Below, piece after piece: positions 16,194 to 27,102 of a stretch of DNA of 64,000 bases. The notes under the pieces are model-generated. The model was given only the letters and a program-made list of their open reading frames with translations, ran no database searches and was not told the origin of the DNA. Each line of letters opens with the position of its first letter. Position 1 is the first letter of the stretch. The DNA is from Acaudatibacter sp963835495 (GTDB lineage: Bacteria; Pseudomonadota; Alphaproteobacteria; Caulobacterales; Caulobacteraceae), in NCBI GenBank assembly GCA_963835495.1, contig CAWIFQ010000003.1, positions 1,426,001-1,490,000 on the forward strand. Direction: 5' to 3'. The translations under genes were made by a program, and so were the position numbers.

Positions 16194-17477
16194 ATGCAAG
16201 TCGAAACCCACCCCGACCCGGGCGAAAGACGCCCCTCGACCGCCATCACGCGCTTGGCCAGCGCTGACGCGCAGCAGGCGCTCGAGCGGATCCAGGCGTC
16301 ATCGCTCCTTGGCGAGGGCCGGGTCTGCCTGATGAGCCTGGACGCGATTCGCGATCGGCTCGGGCTGCGCTGGGACGCCCGTCGCGACCGGATCTACGAC
16401 CACGCGCAACAGTCGATGCGCCGCTCGCTGGGTCCGCACTGTTTCTTCCTGCGGGTCTCCGAGACCGACTTCCTGGTCGCCCAGCCCGGCATCGGGCGCG
16501 TCGCCGGCCAGGCGGCCTGCCTCAATTGCCTGCGCGACGTGCTGACCTACTTCCTCGGCGAGGCCCTGCTCGCCGACATCGTGGTGCATGAGGTCACCTC
16601 GTTGGCGGACGGACAGATTGGCGCGCGGACGCTGGACCCCGAGGCGGTCGAGGCCGAAGCCCAAACCCTGCCGCAGGTCTCGGAAAAGGCGCTTCAGCCG
16701 GCGGCGGCCGCCGCGAGCGTGATGTCGAGCGATCGCTGGACGCCGTTCGTCGCCCACGACGGACAGCGCCTGCGCGCCTCTTGCCAGCTGGAGCCGGTGC
16801 TCCAGTTGAAGACTTACGGGCGGATAGGCTATCGCCTGCGACGCCGCATCCTCAGCTTGCCTTCCGAGACGCCGCTGTCGCGAGCCGACCAGCAGAAGCT
16901 GACCAGCGCCGATATCGAACGGATCGACTTCGCGACCTTGGCGCGGGGGCTCAACCGCCTGGAACAGGAAGGCGGCGGCGATCGTCAGCCCAGCCTGATC
17001 CTGCCGGTCTCGTTCACCACCCTGTCGTCGAAACGTGGCCGCGCGACGCTGGCGGAGTTCTTTCGCGCCGCGCAGGAAAGCGTCCAACGCGGCCTGATCT
17101 GCGAAGTCTGCGACATCGAAGGCGTGCCGCCCAGCACGATGCTGGCGGTGACGTCGCTGATGCGGCCGTTCTGCCTGTTCCTGATCGGACACCTCTCGAC
17201 GGCGCCGACGAACGGCCTGGCCGCTCTGAAGGACGCCGGCCTGCAGGGCGTCTCGATCGAGCGGCCGCCAGGCCTGGGCTCGGACGCCGCCTTCGACGCC
17301 TTCGCCAAGAGCCTGACGGCCGCCGCCAAGCCGGTGGTCCGGGCGGTGATGATCTACGGCCTGACCGGCCCCCGGCAGGCGGCGATCGCCAGCTTGCACG
17401 GCGCCAGCCACGCCAGTTTCGCGCCAGACCGGCCCAAGGCGCACTACGTCGACGCACGCGCCGCCCAACCGGTCTGA
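16194..17477 (+). CDS. conserved protein with a degenerate GGDEF-like domain, function unknown
   Basis: 427 residues from ATG 16194; a start at ATG 16098 is also open but its added residues look non-coding. Residues about 20-130 (VCLMSLDAIRDRLGLRW ... CFFLRVSETDFLVAQPG) have the spacing and strand pattern of a nucleotidyl-cyclase (GGDEF) fold without the catalytic GG(D/E)EF. The C-terminal 200 residues alternate helices and strands (LILPVSFTTLSSKRGRATLA, LICEVCDIEGVPPSTMLAVT) and resemble a TIM-barrel such as an inactive EAL domain. That would make it a c-di-GMP-type effector relic, but this is inference from pattern. Confidence 0.55.
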   Translation: MQVETHPDPGERRPSTAITRLASADAQQALERIQASSLLGEGRVCLMSLDAIRDRLGLRWDARRDRIYDHAQQSMRRSLGPHCFFLRVSETDFLVAQPGIGRVAGQAACLNCLRDVLTYFLGEALLADIVVHEVTSLADGQIGARTLDPEAVEAEAQTLPQVSEKALQPAAAAASVMSSDRWTPFVAHDGQRLRASCQLEPVLQLKTYGRIGYRLRRRILSLPSETPLSRADQQKLTSADIERIDFATLARGLNRLEQEGGGDRQPSLILPVSFTTLSSKRGRATLAEFFRAAQESVQRGLICEVCDIEGVPPSTMLAVTSLMRPFCLFLIGHLSTAPTNGLAALKDAGLQGVSIERPPGLGSDAAFDAFAKSLTAAAKPVVRAVMIYGLTGPRQAAIASLHGASHASFAPDRPKAHYVDARAAQPV

Positions 17478-17553
17478 TCGCGGCGGAAGGGGCGCTCTGG
17501 AGAGCGGCCGCACCGTCATGCTAGGTTCGCCCACTTTATGGGGGAATCCGCGC

Positions 17554-19731
17554 ATGGCGCTCGATCGACGTCGTCTCCTGGCATCCGCGGCGGCGCTGGG
17601 CGCCGCGAGCGCTCTTCCACGCGCGGCATGGTCGCAGGCTCTGGCGGGACCGCCAAAGGCCTCCGTCCGACCAGTGACCGAGACATTGCACGGCGTCACC
17701 ATTACCGACCGCTATCGCTGGATGGAGACGCCCGCGGATCCCGAGTGGACGCCTTACCTGATGGGCCAGAACGCCTACGCCCGCGCGGTTCTGGCGGCGA
17801 TCCCGGGGCGCGACGCGCTGGCCGAGAAGGTCGGCGCAGTCTCCGGCGCGCTGGCGGCGATCGGTCAGGTCCAGACGGCCGGGCCCTACATCTTCACGCA
17901 GCTGCGCCCGGTCGGGGCCAACACGTTCAAGCTCTATGTGCGCGAAGGCGTCGGCGGCCAGGACCGGCTGCTGGTCGATCCCGACACCCTGGCCACGGCC
18001 GGGACCCACTACTCGCTCGACTATTGGTCGGCGTCTCCGGACGGCAAGCTGGTGGCCTACGGCGCCTCGGCGGCAGGGTCGGAGAACTCGGTGCTGCGGT
18101 TCATCGAGACCGCCACCGGCGCCAGCCTGCCGGAATCGCTCGACCGGGCCCAGTTCGGCCCGGCGCAGTGGAGCGCCGATGGCAGCGGCGTGTTCATCAA
18201 CCGGCTCAAGGCCGGGACCAAGCACGGTGACCCGGACCACTACCTCGACAGCATCTGCTGGTTCCACAAGGTGGGGACCGACCCGGCGGGCGATGTCAAA
18301 GTGCTGGGCAAGGGGCTCGACCCGGCCGTCGACGTCCCTGACATCGCGTTCACGCTCGTGGCCAGCCAGCCGGGCTGCGATATCGCGCTCGGCATCGTCG
18401 CCACCGGCGTGCAGAACGAACTCACCATCTACGCCAGCCCACTCGGCCCGGCGATGGCCGGCAGGCCGGTGTGGCGCAAGGTCTGCGATCCGGCCGACGA
18501 CGTGACCGGCATCGCCGTGGTCGGTCCCGACCTCTACCTGATGACCCACAAGGATGCGCCGCGCTACCGGGTGCTGCGGACGACGACCGCCGATCCCGCG
18601 TTCGCCAACGCCAAGGAGGCCGCGCCGGAAGCGCCCAGCGTGGTCAAGGCCTTGGCCGGGGCCCGCGACGGGGTTTACGTCCAGACGCTGAATGGCGGCC
18701 TCAGCGGACTCTACCGGCTTGCGCCCGACGGCCGGAAGATCGAGGTCAAGCTGCCGTTCGAGGGCTCGATCGCCTTTATCGCCACCGATCCGCTGGCCGA
18801 CGGCTGCTGGTTCCAGATCGAAGGCTGGGTGCGCCCGCCGGTGCTCTGCCACGCCGCGCCGGACGGGACGGTCACCGTCACCGACATCGCGCCGAAACCG
18901 GCGATCGACGTTTCGCCCTACGACAGTGTCGAAGTGCGGGTGAAGGCGCGCGACGGCGCGATGGTGCCGCTGTCGATCCTCTTCGCCAAGAACCTGAAAC
19001 GCGACGGCAAGGCGCCGCTGCTGCTGGACGCGTACGGCGCCTACGGCCTCGACCAGGACGCCGCTTTCATCGCCCGCGCCCTGCCCTGGCTGGACCTTGG
19101 CGGCGTCTTCGCGGTGGCCCACGTGCGCGGCGGCGGCGAGCTTGGCGAAGCCTGGCACCTGGCCGGCAAGGGACTGACCAAGCCCAACACCTGGCGCGAT
19201 GCTATCGACTGCGCCCTCTACCTGATCGCCGAGCACTGGACCGGCAAAGGCAAGATCGCGGTCGAGGGCGGGTCAGCCGGCGGGATCATGGTCGGCCGCT
19301 TCCTCACGGAACGGCCGGACCTGGTCACCGTGGCGATCAGCCAGGTCGGCGTCTCCAACGCCACCCGCGCCGAGTTCTCCGAGAACGGCCCCGACAACGT
19401 GCCTGAGTTCGGGACGGTGAAGGACCCGGACGGCTTCAAGGGCCTGCTGGAGATGGACGCCTACCAGCACGTCAAGGATGGCGCCCCCTACCCCGCCGTG
19501 CTGCTGACCACCGGCGCCAACGATCCCCGCGTGGCGCCTTGGGAGGCCGGCAAGATGACCGCCCGCCTGCAGGCCGCCACCAGCTCGAAGAGACCGATCA
19601 TCCTGCGGGTGGAGACCGACGCCGGCCACGGGGTCGGCTCGACCCGCAAACAGCGCGACGACGAGACCGCCGACACCTACGCCTTCATTCTCTGGCAGAC
19701 CGGCGATCCCCGGTTCCAGCCGAAGGCTTGA
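17554..19731 (+). CDS. prolyl oligopeptidase family serine peptidase, Tat-exported
   Basis: 725 residues from MALDRRRLLASAAALGAASA, a twin-arginine signal, so export across the inner membrane is likely; GGGGGA lies 9 bases upstream of the ATG. An N-terminal beta-propeller (residues about 90-400) is followed by the alpha/beta-hydrolase domain. The catalytic triad is visible: Ser574 in GGSAGG, Asp657 in GANDPRV and His692 in DAGHGVG. Prolyl oligopeptidases cleave short Pro-containing peptides. Full family length, so probably active. The GNAT gene follows after 14 bases. Confidence 0.93.
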   Translation: MALDRRRLLASAAALGAASALPRAAWSQALAGPPKASVRPVTETLHGVTITDRYRWMETPADPEWTPYLMGQNAYARAVLAAIPGRDALAEKVGAVSGALAAIGQVQTAGPYIFTQLRPVGANTFKLYVREGVGGQDRLLVDPDTLATAGTHYSLDYWSASPDGKLVAYGASAAGSENSVLRFIETATGASLPESLDRAQFGPAQWSADGSGVFINRLKAGTKHGDPDHYLDSICWFHKVGTDPAGDVKVLGKGLDPAVDVPDIAFTLVASQPGCDIALGIVATGVQNELTIYASPLGPAMAGRPVWRKVCDPADDVTGIAVVGPDLYLMTHKDAPRYRVLRTTTADPAFANAKEAAPEAPSVVKALAGARDGVYVQTLNGGLSGLYRLAPDGRKIEVKLPFEGSIAFIATDPLADGCWFQIEGWVRPPVLCHAAPDGTVTVTDIAPKPAIDVSPYDSVEVRVKARDGAMVPLSILFAKNLKRDGKAPLLLDAYGAYGLDQDAAFIARALPWLDLGGVFAVAHVRGGGELGEAWHLAGKGLTKPNTWRDAIDCALYLIAEHWTGKGKIAVEGGSAGGIMVGRFLTERPDLVTVAISQVGVSNATRAEFSENGPDNVPEFGTVKDPDGFKGLLEMDAYQHVKDGAPYPAVLLTTGANDPRVAPWEAGKMTARLQAATSSKRPIILRVETDAGHGVGSTRKQRDDETADTYAFILWQTGDPRFQPKA

Positions 19732-19745
19732 TCGGGGAAGTTGGA

Positions 19746-20603
19746 ATGACCGTGCAATTGCGCAGGGCCGAGGCGGCGGACGCGCCCGTGCTGGGCGACA
19801 TCTGCTATCGCGCGTTCAAGACCATTGCCGAGGCGCACGGTTTTCCGCCCGACTTTCCGAGCCCCGAGGCCGGAGCCGGCGCCATCGGTAGCCTAATCGC
19901 CCATCCCGCCGTGTTCGACGTTGTCGCCGAGGCTGGCGGCAAGCTGGTCGGCAGCAACTTCCTCGACGAGCGCAACTCCATCAGTGGCGTCGGGCCGATC
20001 ACGGTCGATCCGGCGGTGCAGAACGACGGCGCGGGGCGCGCGCTAATGGACGCGGTGCTGCAGCGCGCGCAGGAGCGCGGCGTCGCCGGCATCCGCCTGG
20101 TGCAAGCCGGCTACCACAGCCGCTCGCTGGCGCTCTATCTGAAACTCGGCTTCGAGGCGCGCGAACACCTGTCGTGCCTGAAGGGGCCGCCTCTCGGCAG
20201 GGCGATCCCGGGCTGCGCCGTTCGGGCCGCGACGCGCGATGACCTGGCCGCATGCAACCGGCTGTGCCTGCACGTGCACGGCCACGACCGCGGCGGCGAA
20301 CTGGCCGACGCCGTCGGGCGCGGCTTGGCGCGGGTCGTGGAGCGCGCAGGACGCCTCACCGGCTACGCGACCGGGATCGCCTTCGCCAGCCACGCCGTCG
20401 GCGAAGCCAACGACGACCTCAAGGCGCTGATCGGCGCCGCCGAGGCGTTCGTCGGCCCCGGCTTCCTGGTCCCGACGCGCAACGGCGAGCTGATGCGCTG
20501 GTGCCTCGGCGAAGGCCTGCAGGTCACCCAGACCCTGACCCTGATGAGCATCGGCCTCTACAACCAGCCCGACGGCGCCTGGCTGCCGTCGGTGATCTAC
20601 TGA
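19746..20603 (+). CDS. tandem GNAT-family N-acetyltransferase
   Basis: 285 residues from ATG 19746. The first GNAT domain spans about residues 1-140 (AADAPVLGDICYRAFKTIAE, then VDPAVQNDGAGRALMDAVL, the acetyl-CoA pyrophosphate-binding Q/RxxGxG/A loop, then AGYHSRSLALYLKLGFE). The second half begins at GCAVRAATRDDLAACNRLC and is a degenerate GNAT. The double arrangement is common in uncharacterised amine or peptide acetylases. It starts 14 bases after the peptidase stop and is probably co-transcribed with it. Confidence 0.85.
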   Translation: MTVQLRRAEAADAPVLGDICYRAFKTIAEAHGFPPDFPSPEAGAGAIGSLIAHPAVFDVVAEAGGKLVGSNFLDERNSISGVGPITVDPAVQNDGAGRALMDAVLQRAQERGVAGIRLVQAGYHSRSLALYLKLGFEAREHLSCLKGPPLGRAIPGCAVRAATRDDLAACNRLCLHVHGHDRGGELADAVGRGLARVVERAGRLTGYATGIAFASHAVGEANDDLKALIGAAEAFVGPGFLVPTRNGELMRWCLGEGLQVTQTLTLMSIGLYNQPDGAWLPSVIY

Positions 20604-20652
20604 TCCGACCGCGCTTGATCGGCCCTGCGCGTTTCTGATCTAACTCGACGGC

Positions 20653-21855
20653 ATGAGCGACAAGATCATGCCGTCCGGCGGAACTGTGGCGAGCGGGTTC
20701 GAGGCAGTCAGGGACGCGTTCCTGGCCGCGCAGGCGGAGGATCCGGGCGGGGCGCAGCTGTGCGTCTATCGGCGCGGCGAGCGGGTGGTCGACCTCTGGG
20801 CGGGCTCGGACCCCGCCAACGATCGGCCCTATGGCGAGGATGCGATCGGCGTCCTGATGTCATGCACGAAGGGCGTGGTTGTCGCCGGCGTGCACATCCT
20901 GGCCGACCGCGGACTGATCGATTTCGACGCGCCGATGGCCAGGTACTGGCCGGAGTTCGGCCAGGCGGGCAAGGACCGCATCACGGTCGCGCAGTGCCTC
21001 AGCCATACCGGCGGGCTGATGGCCTACGACGCCGAGGCCGACATGGGACCGGCAGACCAGTTCGACCCCGACCGCGCCGCGACCGCCATCGCGAAGATGG
21101 CGCCGCTGTGGGAGCCAGGCGCGGCGTCCATGTACCACTTCGTCACCTTCGGCGTGCTGGCCGGCGAGTTGATCCGGCGCGTCGACGGCCGCTCGCCCGG
21201 CCGCTTCATCGCCGACGAGATCGTCCGGCCGCTGGAGATCGACCTCTGGCTCGGCTTGCCACCCGATCAGGAGGCGCGCCGGGCGCCGCACTTCCGCACC
21301 GGTAACGAGCTCAGCGCCGACCAGTGGCGGGCGATCATGACCGCCGCCGGCGCCGACCTGGACGACCGCCTGATCCGCGCGTTCCTGGCGATGGTGGTCT
21401 CGGTCGAAGGCGCGCTGGAACTGCTGAACACCTCCCGCGCCGCCAGGGCCGCGGAGCTGCCGGCCGGCGGCGCGATCGGTGATGCGCGGGCGCTGGCCAA
21501 GATCTACGCCGCGCTGATCCGGCGCGTGGATGGCGTACGCCTGATCAGCGCTGAGGCGATGGAGCGGGCGCGGGCGCCGCGGACCAGCGGCCTTGGACCG
21601 CCGGGCGAGTTCAGGAAGCTGGCGCGGGGCGAATGGCAGCCGTTCAGCCTCGGCTACGAGCTGCCGGCGGCGGTGAAGCCGATGCTGGGTCCCGGCTCGT
21701 TCGGTCACGCCGGCGCCGGCGGCCGCTGGGCGTTCGCCCATCCCGAAAGCGGTGTCGCGGTCGGTTACGTCTGCAACACCATGATCGAAAGCCCGACCGC
21801 GCCGGATCCGCGATGGGTCGGCTGGCTGGAGGCGCTGAAGGAGGCGGTAGCCTGA
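20653..21855 (+). CDS. serine hydrolase of the beta-lactamase/class C (EstB-like) family
   Basis: 400 residues. The active-site SxxK is SCTK in GVLMSCTKGVVVAGVHILA, and the Tyr motif is YHFVTFGVLAGELI in place of YxN. The KTG-equivalent is GHAGAGGRWAFAHPE (HxG). No signal peptide is evident, so it is likely cytoplasmic; such proteins are esterases or peptidases more often than beta-lactamases. It is convergent with tuf, and the gap carries a GGGAGGGG hairpin. Confidence 0.86.
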   Translation: MSDKIMPSGGTVASGFEAVRDAFLAAQAEDPGGAQLCVYRRGERVVDLWAGSDPANDRPYGEDAIGVLMSCTKGVVVAGVHILADRGLIDFDAPMARYWPEFGQAGKDRITVAQCLSHTGGLMAYDAEADMGPADQFDPDRAATAIAKMAPLWEPGAASMYHFVTFGVLAGELIRRVDGRSPGRFIADEIVRPLEIDLWLGLPPDQEARRAPHFRTGNELSADQWRAIMTAAGADLDDRLIRAFLAMVVSVEGALELLNTSRAARAAELPAGGAIGDARALAKIYAALIRRVDGVRLISAEAMERARAPRTSGLGPPGEFRKLARGEWQPFSLGYELPAAVKPMLGPGSFGHAGAGGRWAFAHPESGVAVGYVCNTMIESPTAPDPRWVGWLEALKEAVA

Positions 21856-21857
21856 CT

Positions 21858-21880
21858 CCCCTCCCCTCAAGTGGGAGGGG
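21858..21880. terminator. short G/C hairpin between convergent genes
   Basis: CCCCTCCC-CTCAAGT-GGGAGGGG, a perfect 8-bp stem starting 2 bases after the serine hydrolase stop. It has no T-run in the plus direction, so it may be a weak terminator or transcript-end stabiliser. A similar short hairpin sits at 45471-45487. Confidence 0.5.
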
Positions 21881-21881
21881 G

Positions 21882-21919
21882 CAAACAAGAAAACGGCCGC
21901 CGGATCGCTCCGGCGGCCG
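21882..21919 (-). terminator. rho-independent terminator of the str operon
   Basis: Read on the minus strand, a perfect 11-bp GC stem (arms 21894-21904 and 21909-21919) with a four-base loop is followed by TTTTCTTGTTTG. It lies 28 bases after the tuf stop, which marks the operon end. Confidence 0.9.
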
Positions 21920-21946
21920 CCTGCAGTTGGTCGGTGGCTCTGAGGC

Positions 21947-23137
21947 CTACTCGACGATCTTGGTCACCACGCCCGAACCGACGGTGCGGCCGCCTTCGCG
22001 GATGGCGAAGCGCAGGCGCTCTTCCATCGCGATCGGCGTGATCAGTTCGACGTTCAGCTCGGCGTTGTCGCCGGGCATGATCATCTCGACGCCTTCCTTC
22101 AGGCTGATCACCCCGGTCACGTCCGTGGTGCGGAAGTAGAACTGCGGGCGATAGTTGGAGAAGAACGGGGTGTGGCGTCCGCCCTCTTCCTTGGTCAGGA
22201 TGTAGGCCTCGGCGGTGAACTTGGTGTGCGGGGTGATCGAGCCCGGCTTGCAAAGCACCTGGCCGCGTTCGACGTCCTCACGCTTGGTGCCGCGCAGCAG
22301 CACGCCGACGTTGTCGCCCGCTTCCCCTTGGTCGAGCAGCTTGCGGAACATTTCCACGCCGGTGCAGGTGGTCTTCTGGGTCGGGCGCAGGCCGACGATC
22401 TCGACTTCCTCGCCCACCTTGATCACGCCGCGATCGATACGGCCGGTGACCACGGTGCCGCGGCCGGAGATCGAGAACACGTCTTCCACCGCCATCATGA
22501 ACGGCTGGTCCTTGGCCCGGGCGGGCTGCGGGATGTAGGTGTCGACCGCCGTCATCAGCTCGAGGATCGCGTCCTCGCCGATGGTCGGGTCGCGGTCTTC
22601 GACGGCCGCCAGGGCAGAGCCCTTGACGATCGGGATGTCGTCGCCGGGGAACTCGTAGACCGAAAGCAGCTCGCGCACTTCCATCTCGACCAGCTCGAGC
22701 AGTTCCTCGTCGTCAACCATGTCGACCTTGTTGAGGAACACCACCAGCGCCGGCACGCCGACCTGGCGGGCCAGCACGATGTGCTCGCGGGTCTGCGGCA
22801 TCGGGCCGTCGGCGGCCGAGACCACCAGGATGGCGCCGTCCATCTGCGCCGCGCCGGTGATCATGTTCTTCACATAGTCGGCGTGCCCGGGGCAGTCGAC
22901 GTGGGCGTAGTGACGGTTCTTCGTCTCATATTCCACGTGCGCCGTATTGATCGTGATGCCGCGCGCCTTCTCTTCCGGCGCCGCGTCGATCGATGCGTAG
23001 CTTCTCGCCGTGGCGCCGCCGGTCTTCGCCAGCACCATGGTGATCGCCGCCGTCAGCGTTGTCTTGCCATGGTCGACGTGACCGATCGTGCCGATGTTGC
23101 AGTGCGGCTTGTTCCGCGAAAACTTTTCCTTGGCCAT
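21947..23137 (-). CDS. tuf: translation elongation factor Tu
   Basis: The GTPase that delivers aminoacyl-tRNA to the ribosome. 396 residues, the normal length. G1 is GHVDHGKTT, the switch region PEEKARGITI, G3 DCPGHADY, G4 NKVD and G5 GSALAA. Domains 2 and 3 follow, ending TVGSGVVTKIVE. It is last in the rpsL-rpsG-fusA-tuf unit with a 73-base gap after fusA and a strong terminator behind it. Many alphaproteobacteria carry a second tuf near rpsJ, not seen here. A Gly-Ala-Thr-Ala-Arg-Ser-Tyr run differs slightly from the usual GGATAKNY. Confidence 0.99.
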   Translation of the reverse strand: MAKEKFSRNKPHCNIGTIGHVDHGKTTLTAAITMVLAKTGGATARSYASIDAAPEEKARGITINTAHVEYETKNRHYAHVDCPGHADYVKNMITGAAQMDGAILVVSAADGPMPQTREHIVLARQVGVPALVVFLNKVDMVDDEELLELVEMEVRELLSVYEFPGDDIPIVKGSALAAVEDRDPTIGEDAILELMTAVDTYIPQPARAKDQPFMMAVEDVFSISGRGTVVTGRIDRGVIKVGEEVEIVGLRPTQKTTCTGVEMFRKLLDQGEAGDNVGVLLRGTKREDVERGQVLCKPGSITPHTKFTAEAYILTKEEGGRHTPFFSNYRPQFYFRTTDVTGVISLKEGVEMIMPGDNAELNVELITPIAMEERLRFAIREGGRTVGSGVVTKIVE

Positions 23138-23210
23138 TCTTAAGCTCCAGCCCTTCGACGGGCTATCTCTTCGGGTTGTCTAGGTCTTTTGAGGATGTCT
23201 AGGTCGATTA

Positions 23211-25289
<2,079 letters not shown>

Positions 25290-25401
25290 GGGGTGGCTCT
25301 GCCGGAACGGTCAAAAACGGTGGTGACAAACGGCGCGGGCGATTTAACTCAAACCGCCCGCGCGTGAAAGGGTGAGGCTGGGGAAGCGCCCTATATAGGC
25401 G

Positions 25402-25875
25402 CTACCAGCGATAATGCGAGAAAGCGCGGTTGGCCTCGGCCATCTTGTGGGTGTCTTCGCGCTTCTTCACCGCCGCGCCGCGATTGTTGGACGCATCCAG
25501 CAGCTCGCCGGCCAGCTTTTCGGTCATGGTGTTCTCGCCGCGCGAGCGGGCCGCGCCCACCAGCCAGCGAATCGCCAGAGCCCGGCGGCGCTCGGGGCGC
25601 ACTTCCACCGGCACCTGATAGGTCGCCCCGCCGACCCGGCGCGAGCGCACTTCCACCGACGGCGCGACGTTGTCGAGCGCGGCGTGGAAGGTCTCCAGCG
25701 GGCCGATGTCGCGGCGCTTGGATTCCATGATGTCGAAGGCGCCGTACATGATGCTCTCGGCGACGGCCTTCTTACCTTCGTACATCACGTAGTTCATGAA
25801 CTTGGTGACGACGAGATCCCCGAACTTGGGGTCCGGCAATACCTTACGGGTTTCTGCTCTGCGGCGACGGGACAT
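25402..25875 (-). CDS. rpsG: 30S ribosomal protein S7
   Basis: 157 residues, the normal bacterial length. Begins MSRRRRAETRKVLPDPKFGD and includes the VGGATYQVPVEVRPERRRAL beta-hairpin that contacts 16S rRNA, then TMTEKLAGELLDASNNRGAA and KKREDTHKMAEANRAFSHYR. Primary assembly protein of the 30S head and, in other bacteria, the translational repressor of this operon. Ten bases separate it from rpsL. Confidence 0.99.
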   Translation of the reverse strand: MSRRRRAETRKVLPDPKFGDLVVTKFMNYVMYEGKKAVAESIMYGAFDIMESKRRDIGPLETFHAALDNVAPSVEVRSRRVGGATYQVPVEVRPERRRALAIRWLVGAARSRGENTMTEKLAGELLDASNNRGAAVKKREDTHKMAEANRAFSHYRW

Positions 25876-25885
25876 TCTATCAGGC

Positions 25886-26257
25886 CTATTTCGGTCGTTT
25901 CGCGCCGTAAAGCGAACGGCGCTGTCTGCGGTCCTTCACCCCTTGGGTGTCGAGAACGCCGCGGAGGATGTGGTAGCGCACGCCCGGCAAGTCCTTCACC
26001 CGGCCGCCGCGGATCAGCACGACCGAGTGTTCCTGCAGGTTGTGGCCTTCGCCGGGGATGTAGCACACCGCCTCGATGCCCGAGGTCAGGCGCACCTTGG
26101 CGACCTTCCGCAGCGCCGAGTTCGGCTTCTTCGGGGTCACCGTATAGACGCGGGTGCAGACGCCCCGGCGTTGCGGCGAGCCCTTCAGGGCCGGCACCTT
26201 GTTGCGCGCGACCTTGTTGGCGCGCGGCTTGCGGATCAACTGGTTGACCGTCGGCAT
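25886..26257 (-). CDS. rpsL: 30S ribosomal protein S12
   Basis: 123 residues from MPTVNQLIRKPRANKVARNK, the canonical start and length; an upstream in-frame ATG adds a non-conserved tail and was rejected. It carries TPKKPNSALRKVAKVRLTSG with the streptomycin-site Lys, and the PGVRYHILRGVLDTQGV loop. The KKPNSALRKVAK segment shows the wild-type Lys42-type residue, so no streptomycin-resistance change is evident there. First gene of the str operon. Confidence 0.99.
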   Translation of the reverse strand: MPTVNQLIRKPRANKVARNKVPALKGSPQRRGVCTRVYTVTPKKPNSALRKVAKVRLTSGIEAVCYIPGEGHNLQEHSVVLIRGGRVKDLPGVRYHILRGVLDTQGVKDRRQRRSLYGAKRPK

Positions 26258-26433
26258 TCTTACTCTTCGGCTTCCAAACGTTGGCTTCTGACGCACGGAA
26301 CCGCCGCTTCCGATAAACACGAAACGGCGCCGAAACGCAGTTCGCCCTGCGTTGCGGCGCGCCAGCGGCTCTTGACGATGAGACGCTACGTCTATCGGAG
26401 CGGGCGCGAACCCTGCCCCAAAAAGGAGGCGGG

Positions 26434-26463
26434 TTGATACGCGCGAAGAAGGCGCAAAGTCAA
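26434..26463 (-). promoter_or_regulatory. candidate str-operon promoter
   Basis: On the minus strand TTGACT (26458-26463), an 18-bp spacer, then TATCAA (26434-26439). It is the best sigma-70-like pair upstream of rpsL and leaves about 170 bases of leader, in which AGACG-TAG-CGTCT can form a small hairpin. Strong expression of this operon makes a good promoter expected; the exact start is unproven. Confidence 0.5.
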
Positions 26464-26488
26464 CACGGCGTGCGCCCCGCCCGCGTCG

Positions 26489-27016
26489 TTAGAACCGGGC
26501 GACAATCTTCTGCGCCAGGGCCTGCTCGGCGGCCAGGGCGTCGGCGCCACGCAGATGATCGATCTTCGCGCCGTTGAGGACCAAGCGGGAAACCCTGCCG
26601 CCCGGCGGACGTGAAGCGGACCAGCGCCGGAATACTGTGCCGGCTGAATTAGAGCGCCTTGTCGCCGACTCGGTTCTGATCGGCGCCGGCCGCTGCCGCC
26701 GCTGGTCGCCAAGCTCCTCTGCTTTCATGATGGAATCCCAGTCGTTCACGGTCAGTTCCCCTCGCTGAAGTCGGCGGAGGTGAAGCCGCATTGCCGAGTG
26801 CAGGTCGGTTGAGTTCTGCGGTAGTGGCGCGCCTGACGCGTTCTCAGCATCCGCCTGGCTCAGGAGATCGCAGGGCTTGCGGGACGTCGTGGCGATCGCC
26901 GCCGCGGTTCCTGGTTCCGCCGCCTCGGCCGCCCCGGACGACACCGCCGGCTTCGAACAGGCGCAGAGCAGCGCGGCGCCGGCGGCGAGGCAGGCCGTGA
27001 AAAGCAGGATCTCCAT
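26489..27016 (-). pseudogene. frameshifted lipoprotein remnant (DUF3558-like pattern)
   Basis: The open frame begins with a good lipoprotein signal (MEILLFTACLAAGAALLCAC) and a CDLLSQADAENASGAPLPQN segment typical of small lipoproteins with a 'CDLL' motif. It then changes character. After QNSTDLHSAM the next frame reads CGFTSADFSEGN, and further on another frame reads ATSGGSG then GADQNRVGDKAL. The end in the original frame, RLVLNGAKIDHLRGADALAAEQALAQ, again looks genuine. At least three compensating indels are implied, so the gene is probably decayed. Sequencing error is the alternative. Confidence 0.6.
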
Positions 27017-27102
27017 TGAAGGGTTCTCTCGGCGTCGGCCACGCTGAGCCGAGCGGCTCCATCTAGCACGACGCACACCGTCAATTGAGGCGACGGCGCA
27101 GC

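Noticed and set aside
26371..26397. TTGACG ... TATCGG pair on the plus strand
   Set aside because: It points away from the str operon and toward a decayed gene on the other strand, with short spacing; the minus-strand pair at 26434-26463 is better placed.
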